DNA of 9,901 nucleotides. Origin: Bacteroidetes bacterium 4572_114. GTDB taxonomy: Bacteria; Bacteroidota; Bacteroidia; Bacteroidales; 4484-276. This document shows, piece after piece, positions 1-5,854 of this stretch (positions are counted from its first letter, which is position 1; the number at the start of each line of letters is the position of its first letter). Location of the stretch: NCBI GenBank assembly GCA_002254335.1, contig NIVA01000118.1, forward strand, positions 1 to 9,901. Direction: 5' to 3'. The notes below the pieces were generated by a model. It searched no databases. It had not been told where the DNA came from and was given only the letters and a program-made list of their open reading frames with translations. Both the position numbers and the translations under genes were made by a program.

Positions 1-105
1 AATGAATGTGTTGAAGTTGATATTTCAGGTTTAAAATCCGGTATTTATATTATTGGTGCAAGGGGGGACAATAATAGCTACTTCTCAAAATTGATAGTTG
101 AGTAG
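1..105 (+). CDS. 3' end of a T9SS-exported protein (type A C-terminal sorting tail), partial
   Basis: The first frame is open from the window edge for 34 codons and ends at TAG (103-105). The translation contains VDISGLKSGIYIIGAR and ends FSKLIVE. This is the usual pattern of the type IX secretion C-terminal signal: V-DIS-L-sG-Y-ii, then a short turn, then a final K-L-hydrophobic strand. In this family the tail guides the protein through the outer membrane and is then removed. The passenger part lies outside the window, so its function cannot be told. It is the only plus-strand gene here and converges on the minus-strand AlbA_2 remnant, whose similarity to its paralogues ends at about this stop codon. 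Confidence 0.85.
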   Translation, partial: NECVEVDISGLKSGIYIIGARGDNNSYFSKLIVE

Positions 106-120
106 TTCGCCAATGGTCAT
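103..120 (-). pseudogene. start-codon remnant of a third AlbA_2 gene
   Basis: Reading the minus strand from 120 gives ATG ACC ATT GGC GAA CTA, peptide MTIGEL. It lies at exactly the position and overlap where the paralogue at 3727 begins MTIDEL. Fourteen of these 18 bases match that gene. After this the frame runs only a few codons (LNYQF) to a stop inside the convergent sorting-tail gene, and there is no AlbA_2 sequence. The simplest reading is that the body of a third AlbA_2 gene was deleted, with a breakpoint close to the T9SS gene's stop codon. It could instead be a short chance match carried along with the preceding repeat. Confidence 0.4.
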
Positions 121-203
121 AAGTTCTTATTTGGGTTTTTGCCAAACATTTGCAAAGCCGGTGTTTGGATTATGTGGACTTCTTTGAAACTTGGTGTGTC
201 CAT
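117..203 (-). CDS. conserved small ORF, copy A (28 aa), ATGA-overlapping
   Basis: An ATG at 203 opens 28 codons beginning MDTPSFKEVHII and containing TPALQMFGKN. The TGA at 119-117 overlaps the next ATG (120-118) as ATGA. Two other copies, at 1782-1868 and 3724-3810, have the same length with no insertions or deletions and the same overlap with the start of an AlbA_2 gene. I do not recognise the family. Here the downstream large gene is gone, so this copy is an orphan. The upstream sequence, just before the ATG, resembles a shortened form of that before copy B. It may be a leader peptide, a small partner protein, or the tail of a lost longer ORF. Confidence 0.45.
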   Translation of the reverse strand: MDTPSFKEVHIIQTPALQMFGKNPNKNL

Positions 204-276
204 ACTTAATATTTTTGGAGAATTAGCTTATTCATGTTTTCTTCTAATCCTCTTCTAAATCTTCTTCTAATAGTTC

Positions 277-1719
277 TTATTTTAGAACCCATTTTGATTC
301 TTTAAATGTTCCTTCATTCTTAATTAAATCATTACTTCTTAGTTCGGACAGTAAATTTTTAATTTTATTTTTACGTTGTTGATCATCCATCCAATCCGGA
401 AGTTTATTCCATAATAAATCATCAATGTCTTTTCTTGACAAGCTACCATGTTGTTTAATTGCTTTTTTGACAAGTTCAAGATAATACTCTTTATCAAGGC
501 CTTTATTTTTTGAATAATCTGCTTTTTTACCCATCTCTTTTGCAACACTAACTGAAAGATAATAATTTGGGGACCTGCCTTCAATTAGTTTTTTCTTTCT
601 TAAATGTTTGGCTTCTTCAGGGATAATAGGTTTTTTCTTTTGTACTTTATCCAGCAAAATAATATCTTCGAGGCCTAAGTCTTTGTTATTGACAAGAATT
701 CTTGCAAAATCCATATCCAATATTTTACCTGCAATAGTAACTTTTACACGGTTATTGTTCAAATCATATTCCGGCAGAGGGAAAAGCCTTGCCCTTTGAT
801 AGTTAAACATCTTACGGATACCACCCCCAGCAGTATCTACCATCTTTACATTGAACATGGCCGTAGCTAAAAACCGATTTCGGTAATGCTCTTCAGGCGC
901 ATTGTCAATTACTACCTGTTCAACTGAACCGGGAATAAAACTTCCAACATTTGTAAAAATAAGTTGGCCTGGCAGCTCAACAACATTGATTTTGCCAGAA
1001 AGCACATAATCCTGATGAGCAATACAATTATTAATAGCCTCTCTAATTGTAAAAGGTTCATATTGGTCAACCTCATCGGGGAAGAGGGTAGTACCGTCGT
1101 GAATATATCGATATTTTAAATTTCTAATTTTGTTGTAAATTTTATCTACCCCAAGTATTAATGGGCATCCCTCAATCAAATAATCTCTGTCATTGCCTTT
1201 TTCATCTTTAAGCAACCACCTGATTTTTGCCTCGGCAGGATTGATAAAATGTTCGGATTCTTCTTTATCTAAATCCTCTATTGTTGCCTGTGAAACAATA
1301 GAAGCACTCCAGTCTTCAGTAATTGCCTGTGCCCTAATTCTTTCTATCTCTTCCAGGTTGAGCGGGCCCAATTCTTCACTGTCCCTTCCATAATAATGAC
1401 CTTCAAATGCTATAGGAATACCTTTTGGGGCAACAGGGATTTGAAACATTACCACCCCACCTTCGGGAAGTTGCAGTTCGTGTATTTCGATGAATGTAAT
1501 ACGATTGGTGGTTTTGTTGGCTATTTCACTTTTAACACTGTCTAATTTCTTTCGGTTTGAACGAAACTGGCTGCCAACTATTTTGTGTTGCTTATCCTCA
1601 ATACCAAAAACCAACCAGGCATAAGATATACCTTTTAAATTGGCCTCATTGCTTAACGCAGAAAAGTATTTGCCCAACTTTGTAAAATCGAAAGTGCGTT
1701 TGGCTTCCTTAAATTCCAC
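277..1719 (-). CDS. AlbA_2-domain ATP-binding protein, N-terminally cut and internally deleted
   Basis: Start to residue 130 is an AlbA_2 (Schlafen AlbA) putative nucleic-acid-binding domain opening with EFKEAK. It is followed by a GHKL-type ATPase region with REAINNCIAHQDY (226-238), NVGSFIPGSV (257-266) and DTAGGGIRKM (295-304), then a C-terminal region that could carry winged-helix folds. The frame as given starts at a GTG. The paralogous start is the ATG at 1785, in the same frame (MTIDKLK), but codon 8 is TAA (1764-1762) where CAA would fit. After residue D151 the sequence jumps to KEESEHF. The paralogue at 2027-3727 has about 49 extra residues at that point, so an in-frame deletion near 1266 is likely. 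Either the protein is made from the GTG or a nearby start, or the gene is decaying. The family is often annotated as an ATP-binding protein or putative regulator, and its biochemical role is poorly defined. Confidence 0.8.
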   Translation of the reverse strand: MEFKEAKRTFDFTKLGKYFSALSNEANLKGISYAWLVFGIEDKQHKIVGSQFRSNRKKLDSVKSEIANKTTNRITFIEIHELQLPEGGVVMFQIPVAPKGIPIAFEGHYYGRDSEELGPLNLEEIERIRAQAITEDWSASIVSQATIEDLDKEESEHFINPAEAKIRWLLKDEKGNDRDYLIEGCPLILGVDKIYNKIRNLKYRYIHDGTTLFPDEVDQYEPFTIREAINNCIAHQDYVLSGKINVVELPGQLIFTNVGSFIPGSVEQVVIDNAPEEHYRNRFLATAMFNVKMVDTAGGGIRKMFNYQRARLFPLPEYDLNNNRVKVTIAGKILDMDFARILVNNKDLGLEDIILLDKVQKKKPIIPEEAKHLRKKKLIEGRSPNYYLSVSVAKEMGKKADYSKNKGLDKEYYLELVKKAIKQHGSLSRKDIDDLLWNKLPDWMDDQQRKNKIKNLLSELRSNDLIKNEGTFKESKWVLK

Positions 1720-1761
1720 AACTTCATTTTCTGCTTGTAATGATTGAAGTTTGTTTAGCTG

Positions 1762-1764
1762 TTA
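1762..1764 (-). other. in-frame TAA at codon 8 of the ancestral AlbA_2 frame
   Basis: From the ATG at 1785 the minus strand reads ATG ACC ATA GAC AAA TTA AAG TAA CAG CTA AAC AAA, then stays open into the AlbA_2 gene. The paralogue starts MTIDELKQL. A single C-to-T change of CAA to TAA explains the stop, since with glutamine there the frame would read MTIDKLKQQLNKLQ. It removes the first 22 codons from translation unless initiation occurs downstream. Confidence 0.75.
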
Positions 1765-1781
1765 CTTTAATTTGTCTATGG

Positions 1782-2030
1782 TCATGGGTTTTTATTTGTG
1801 TTTTTACCGAACATTTGCAAGGCAGGTGTTTTGATTATGTGGTTTTCTTTGAAGTTTGGTATTTCCATGTTTTTATCTTTTTGGGGAAATGTATTATTAT
1901 ATGGGGAACTAGCTATATTAAGGATAATACTTACAAGCCTACTAATATCCATATTATCAGCAGTATCTTTAACACTACTAATACTTTTTTGGGGGAATGT
2001 ATTATTATATGGGGAACTAGTAGTTATCAT
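1782..2030 (-). CDS. small ORF copy B, possibly extended to 82 aa, bridging two AlbA_2 genes
   Basis: The last 29 codons (1868-1782, ATG at 1868) are the second copy of the small conserved ORF, MEIPNFKENHII then TPALQMFGKN. The frame is also open upstream to an ATG at 2030, giving 82 residues. That ATG overlaps the stop of the upstream 566-residue gene as ATGA, and the TGA at the other end overlaps the ATG at 1785 as ATGA. The extension contains the peptide SSPYNNTFPQK twice, encoded by the direct repeats at 1877-1912 and 1984-2020. The overlaps at both ends suggest translational coupling of three reading frames. No known domain is recognised. The extended start is less certain than the short one. 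Confidence 0.45.
   Translation of the reverse strand: MITTSSPYNNTFPQKSISSVKDTADNMDISRLVSIILNIASSPYNNTFPQKDKNMEIPNFKENHIIKTPALQMFGKNTNKNP
1877..2020. repeat. pair of 36-37 bp direct repeats
   Basis: Positions 1877-1912 and 1984-2020 both read C, a T-run, a G-run, then AATGTATTATTATATGGGG and AACTAG. They differ by about one substitution and one base of length. In the minus-strand frame they encode the identical peptide SSPYNNTFPQK, with one synonymous difference (TTT/TTC). They sit between the stop of the upstream AlbA_2 gene and small-ORF copy B. A shortened relative (AGCTAATTCTCC on the minus strand) occurs before copy A. Confidence 0.8.
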
Positions 2031-3727
2031 TTTGTTAATTTTCTCTTTATTAAATCAAAGAAATTCTTACCTGTAGAATCAGAAATATTCAAATGATATT
2101 TAGTTCCTTTACCTTTGCCCTCAGAAAATAGTATATCATCATTAACAAGTTTTTCAATCATATAACGTACCTGATCACGAGTTAATTTATCTTCAAATAT
2201 TTTCATAAAATCACTCATACTAAGTTTATTTCCACCTTGATATCCTCCTGCAATCATATTTAGATAAATAGGACGATAACCGGCTATTTCATCTTCTGTT
2301 TGTGTAATCTCAAAATATTTGTCTCCCAGCGTATAAATTTCACTTGTGGTTTTGCCACTTCTTTTAATTACATTTTGAGCAAGTAATTTCTGTACAATAT
2401 CTGTATTCAGACCACTTGATATGCCTCTGCGAATTTTGTCCAGAGTGATTAAATCGAAAACGCTAAGTTTGTTATTTTCATCACGTTGGCCTTGTTCTTC
2501 ATTTGTAAAAATTAAAAATGAAGGGTCTTGAATGTCGGCAGATATTTTTAATTCAACCTGGAGCATACTTGTGCCAGAATAGTCTGGGACAGGCTTTGAT
2601 TCCATGAGGCTATACAAAAACAATTTGTCAACCCCCTGCCCTGAACGTTCAACCAATCCGGTTTTCAATAGAATGTCGGCAAGTAACCTGCTTCGGGGGG
2701 TACTGTTAATTGTTAGCAAATTTTCCAGATTCACACCACGGGGAAAACCTCCCGGGTTCGTGATAACTATTTTGTTTGGATACTGTTTGATAACTATCTC
2801 GCTTGTAATAGTGTAATCTCTGTGAACAATTGCATTTAATACAGCTTCGCGTATAATATACTCTTTAAAAAAGGGTATATCGTAAATATACGGCCCTTGT
2901 TTAAGTTTAAATGTGGGGTTGCTTGCAGGCTGATTAATATAACCCCAAATTTTATCAATAGCAACGAATAAAGGTTCCTGTATTTCTACCCTATTATCAA
3001 ATTCAATTGCTGTTTCGCTTCTTCGATATTCAATAATTACTTTTGTTTGTGGTAAAAGATTATGTATTCTGTCTTTTTTACCGGTAAGGATTAATGCTGC
3101 ATTAGTCAACTTTCCGCCAACCATTAAATCAAGGTCGCTTAATACTTGTGAGTCAGATTGTGTTTTAAAACCTGGGTTGTTTTGCTTCTTGGAATATTTC
3201 TCTTTTATAATATCTATTGCGTTCTCGTCAATATCATCAATTGTTAGGCCTTTGCAAATTTTTGCAGAAAAATCAGGTTCCTGTTCCGATAAAATTGCAA
3301 ACATTTCCTCGTCGCTCATATTGCGCAAACTGTCGCCAACTCTCATTAACGGCACGCCTTCAAACTTCAACAATTTTCCAACGGGCCGCGTAGGTATGTT
3401 GATGACCAGTACCCTATTATCGTTTTCATACAATTCTCCCATCTTTACCCTGATGCCAAGACGGCTGTATGTTTCATCTTCCAGGGCACCAACTTTTCCA
3501 CCTGCGAAATCAGAACCAACAACCTGATGAGGGAATTTATCTGTCATTCCCAATACCAACATGCCTCCGCCTTCATTTGCAAAAGCCACTACATATCCCA
3601 AAAAGCATTTGCGCCTTTCTTCCTGTTCCCGGTGTTCGCTCCCTGCAAAAGAAAAGTTATGTTTCGCCTCTTTAAACTCAGCTTTATCTTCGCTCTCTTT
3701 TAGCTGTTTTAATTCGTCTATGGTCAT
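2027..3727 (-). CDS. AlbA_2/GHKL ATP-binding protein (Schlafen AlbA_2 family), intact
   Basis: This 566-residue protein starts at the ATG at 3727. Residues 15-135 form the AlbA_2 domain (AEFKEAKHNF, then FANEGGGMLVLGM at 49-61). A GHKL-type ATPase segment follows, with REAVLNAIVHRDY at 293-305, NPGGFPRGV at 324-332 and ERSGQGVDKL at 360-369. The C-terminal third has alternating helical segments consistent with winged-helix folds (LTRDQVRYMIEKLVNDD). The start is supported by the ATGA overlap with the small ORF at 3724-3810 and by the matching start at 1785. It keeps residues 168-216, which are missing from the paralogue at 277-1719. The family is widespread and usually annotated as ATP-binding protein or putative transcriptional regulator; links to defence or stress are suggested by context only. 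It overlaps the next small ORF by ATGA at its 3' end. Confidence 0.88.
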   Translation of the reverse strand: MTIDELKQLKESEDKAEFKEAKHNFSFAGSEHREQEERRKCFLGYVVAFANEGGGMLVLGMTDKFPHQVVGSDFAGGKVGALEDETYSRLGIRVKMGELYENDNRVLVINIPTRPVGKLLKFEGVPLMRVGDSLRNMSDEEMFAILSEQEPDFSAKICKGLTIDDIDENAIDIIKEKYSKKQNNPGFKTQSDSQVLSDLDLMVGGKLTNAALILTGKKDRIHNLLPQTKVIIEYRRSETAIEFDNRVEIQEPLFVAIDKIWGYINQPASNPTFKLKQGPYIYDIPFFKEYIIREAVLNAIVHRDYTITSEIVIKQYPNKIVITNPGGFPRGVNLENLLTINSTPRSRLLADILLKTGLVERSGQGVDKLFLYSLMESKPVPDYSGTSMLQVELKISADIQDPSFLIFTNEEQGQRDENNKLSVFDLITLDKIRRGISSGLNTDIVQKLLAQNVIKRSGKTTSEIYTLGDKYFEITQTEDEIAGYRPIYLNMIAGGYQGGNKLSMSDFMKIFEDKLTRDQVRYMIEKLVNDDILFSEGKGKGTKYHLNISDSTGKNFFDLIKRKLTK

Positions 3728-3810
3728 AATTTCCTATTTGTGTTTTTGCCAAACATTTGCAAAGCAGGTGTTTGGATTATGTGGTTTTCTTTGAAACTTG
3801 GTGTGTCCAG
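3724..3810 (-). CDS. conserved small ORF, copy C, with CTG in place of ATG
   Basis: This is the third copy of the 28-codon ORF: DTPSFKENHII, then TPALQMFGKN, ending at a TGA that overlaps the ATG at 3727 as ATGA. The codon matching the ATG of copies A and B is CTG at 3810, directly preceded by an in-frame TAA, so no upstream start can serve it. Either CTG is used as a rare start or this copy is no longer translated from its first codon. Base differences from copies A and B in the core fall at third positions of P, A, F and G codons and are synonymous. Confidence 0.4.
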   Translation of the reverse strand: MDTPSFKENHIIQTPALQMFGKNTNRKL

Positions 3811-3928
3811 TTATTTATCTTCTTCTAATATCGTCATATTTATATACTAAGTAATCTTAGAAACTTCACCTAACATCTTCACCTCTTAATTCCTCGGAAT
3901 TTCAATATTACAAAAAAGTCTTGTATTG
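3811..3928. other. gap between nucleotidyltransferase gene and AlbA_2 array
   Basis: About 118 bases without a supported gene. On the minus strand a few short in-frame pieces (MLGEVSKIT-stop, MTILEEDK-stop) precede small-ORF copy C in the same frame. They could be a decayed 5' extension like that of copy B. No convincing TAnnTTTG promoter or terminator hairpin is seen. Confidence 0.4.
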
Positions 3929-4702
3929 TTATTTTCCATTTAGTTGAAAGCTATTAAGGATTTGTTGAAATACTTTTCCCGGTGCTATACTACCAAGCCC
4001 CATTTCTTTGAACATTGCTTGTCCGGGCAGCTCGGTAACAATGGTATCTAAAAATTCCTGCAAATCGCTTTGGATGCTTTGGGGCAATTCAAATATATCA
4101 TCTTCTGTAAGCATTACTGCCAGGCGGAATATATCCGTTTTGTGCTTACGGATATTTCTGCCATCCACTTTTTCGCCCCCTGCTTTTCGTTTGGTCAAAT
4201 CCAAAAAGGCTTTGGCTTTCAAACAAACTAAGGCTTCGGTATTGGCAAAGTTTATGTTTCCGTCAACAGTACAGTGTTCTATGGTGTATGTGTAGTAATC
4301 TTTATTCATCAATATTGCCGAAAGGCTCGAAAGATCATCATCAACGGGAATCGGTGTAAGAGGAGTCCCTTCGTCTAAATCAAGTAAGTCTGGTTCTCTC
4401 GAAAACAATTCTATCTGAAAAGGAAATTTTTTATTTTCGGGATTAATGAAACGATAATGTTTCCTCTCGTCGGTGCTTTTTTCTTTTCGTCCGTAATGGC
4501 CTTCTTTTACAAACTGCCAAAATTGTCTCACAAAATCAGCACTCAATGCTTCCACAACCAAAATAATATCAATGTCCCTAGTGCCCCGTGGTGTAAATCC
4601 GGCATCATCAATAATAATATCACACGCTGTTCCGCCAATGATAACATAATTACCGGTAAAATACCTGAAATATTCCCGAAATATATCTAATCCTCTTACC
4701 AT
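3929..4702 (-). CDS. AbiEii-like nucleotidyltransferase (putative toxin of a two-gene module)
   Basis: This 257-residue protein carries a DNA polymerase beta-type nucleotidyltransferase signature. GG at residues 23-24 (VIIGGTACDI) is followed by TPRGTRDIDIIL with metal-binding D43 and D45, and a likely third acid is E98 in FQIELFSR. Further on, LKAKAFLDL (about 161-169) and KHKTDIFRL (186-194) match the helical K..K and KxxDxxRL pattern seen in AbiEii/AbiGii-type proteins. Its ATG (ATGGTAA) overlaps the end of the winged-helix gene by 7 bp, implying translational coupling. In characterised AbiE systems the nucleotidyltransferase is the toxin and the upstream winged-helix protein the antitoxin and autorepressor. 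Assignment of that role here rests on fold, gene order and operator. It could instead be a non-toxic nucleotidyltransferase. Confidence 0.8.
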   Translation of the reverse strand: MVRGLDIFREYFRYFTGNYVIIGGTACDIIIDDAGFTPRGTRDIDIILVVEALSADFVRQFWQFVKEGHYGRKEKSTDERKHYRFINPENKKFPFQIELFSREPDLLDLDEGTPLTPIPVDDDLSSLSAILMNKDYYTYTIEHCTVDGNINFANTEALVCLKAKAFLDLTKRKAGGEKVDGRNIRKHKTDIFRLAVMLTEDDIFELPQSIQSDLQEFLDTIVTELPGQAMFKEMGLGSIAPGKVFQQILNSFQLNGK

Positions 4703-5664
4703 GCAAATTTCTTAATAATTTGTTCTAATGCCATTTCAATGCGTTCGTCCTTTGAATCACTGAAGGCAATGTATAAAGAAAGCGGATCCACATAATTTGT
4801 TTCGGTTAATATACCCGGATTGTATCGCCATGTCTCTACAATGAAATCGCCATCGTATTCGCTTATGGCCTTTATCTCCTCTTTTTTTTGCAGTTTCGCA
4901 AAATCAGTATGGTTTATTGCACAGTATTTTCGCACATCATCGTTCAAATCGGTATAAAAAGCCAAAGCATTAATATTAGTACTAAATACCAACTCATCAG
5001 GTAAAATCTCATTAATGAATAACTTCTTTTTAATCGGTGTTTTCATAAATGGAAGTGCCTTTTCCCACAGCTCTTTTTTATCCATTTCGAAAACAACTGT
5101 TTTTTCTTTTGTGCCTTCGGTTTTACATATTCCAAACCTGAACAGATTTTCTACCGCCCGGCTTATGGTCAAATAGCGGTAATTCAACAGCCTGGCAATA
5201 TGCTTGTAATTAAGCCCGTTTAAATTTTGCTTTTGTAAATGGTATAAAATCATAGCCTGGGCAGCAGGTTCTAAGAATATCCTCCGTATTGATTTTGCAT
5301 GGTATTCCTTTATATCAATTAACAATTGCGGTATAAAAATTTGCTTATTCTCAATAATAAAATTTATTTGTTTTTGAATCAGTCTGTTTCTATCATAGGG
5401 CTTAATTTCAGATAGTAAGAAAACAACCGGATTTTGAAGTTTTTTTTCAATCAATATCATTTGCTTTTGATATTGTAATGGCGTAAAATGTTCCGGAGTT
5501 AATTTTTCCATTAAAAGCAGTTCCTTTTCAAATAGTTTCCCTTTCCATATTTTATAGTCATTCATAATATAGAAGGGAATGTTCTTTACTTCTTCTTTTC
5601 TGAGCTTAACAAGGTCTATTTTTACTCCTGTAATTTCTTCTATGTATCTTATTATATTGTCCAT
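4696..5664 (-). CDS. winged-helix/MarR-like regulator, putative AbiEi-type antitoxin
   Basis: This 322-residue protein from the ATG at 5664 (MDNIIRYIEEITGVKI) has an N-terminal alpha/beta region. A conserved block NRLIQKQINFIIENKQIFIP (93-112) follows, then a helix-turn-helix region around 150-195 (YKHIARLLNYRYLTISRAVENLFRFGI). The C-terminal domain ends VDPLSLYIAFSDSKDERIEMA. This resembles the family annotated as MarR-like or AbiEi-like partner found next to nucleotidyltransferases. The frame is open further upstream, with starts at 5691 (ATG), 5727 (ATG) and 5733 (TTG), but that stretch is low-complexity (repeated GATAGT/GATAAT) and overlaps the operator. I chose 5664 because family similarity, as I recall it, begins there. 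Autorepression through the palindrome at 5719-5780 is the likely regulation. Confidence 0.75.
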   Translation of the reverse strand: MDNIIRYIEEITGVKIDLVKLRKEEVKNIPFYIMNDYKIWKGKLFEKELLLMEKLTPEHFTPLQYQKQMILIEKKLQNPVVFLLSEIKPYDRNRLIQKQINFIIENKQIFIPQLLIDIKEYHAKSIRRIFLEPAAQAMILYHLQKQNLNGLNYKHIARLLNYRYLTISRAVENLFRFGICKTEGTKEKTVVFEMDKKELWEKALPFMKTPIKKKLFINEILPDELVFSTNINALAFYTDLNDDVRKYCAINHTDFAKLQKKEEIKAISEYDGDFIVETWRYNPGILTETNYVDPLSLYIAFSDSKDERIEMALEQIIKKFAW

Positions 5665-5718
5665 TACTGCTATGTTAGTTTTTGCTATCATTAGCACTAT
5701 CACTACTATCTCTATTTG

Positions 5719-5780
5719 TATTATCATTACCAATGCATGTTATCACATGTATATGATAATGTGCAAATGTAATGATAATA
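5719..5780. promoter_or_regulatory. nested palindromic operator with four TTATCA half-sites
   Basis: Outer arms TATTATCATTAC (5719-5730) and GTAATGATAATA (5769-5780) are a perfect 12-bp inverted repeat. Inside lies an imperfect 20-bp palindrome, TTATCACATGTATATGATAA (5740-5759). Both share the centre 5749.5. TTATCA occurs at 5721 and 5740 and its complement TGATAA at 5754 and 5773, spaced 19, 14 and 19 bases, close to whole helix turns. The element lies directly upstream of the winged-helix gene and covers its predicted -7 box. Known AbiEi proteins bind inverted repeats in their own promoter, so this is the expected operator type. Confidence 0.75.
5764..5771 (-). promoter_or_regulatory. Bacteroidetes-type -7 box of the nucleotidyltransferase operon
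   Basis: The minus strand reads TACATTTG, an exact match to TAnnTTTG. It overlaps the outer arm of the palindrome, so a bound repressor would block it. Transcription would start near 5757. The -33 element is weak (a T-run about 18-22 bases upstream). Confidence 0.55.
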
Positions 5781-5854
5781 TCCTTATTGTAAAATGTATC
5801 TTTGCTAAACTAAATCGCAAGAGTTCTTTTTCGCTTTGTTGTTAATCCCTCCCC

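Noticed and set aside
1740..2096. Plus-strand frames of 92 and 118 codons across the repeat region
   Set aside because: They are hydrophobic readings of the reverse complement of the small ORF and direct repeats. The minus-strand frame has the ATGA overlaps and the conservation.
3724..3810. Hairpin CCAAAC...GTTTGG in the leader repeat as a riboswitch or attenuator
   Set aside because: It is present in copies A and C, but in copy B both arms change without compensation (CAAAAC and GTTCGG), while the peptide stays conserved. Coding conservation explains the repeat better.
5781..5854. Intrinsic terminator between the C69 pseudogene and the nucleotidyltransferase operon
   Set aside because: Only a short AAGA-GT-TCTT dyad is present, with no stable GC stem followed by a T-run in the right orientation.
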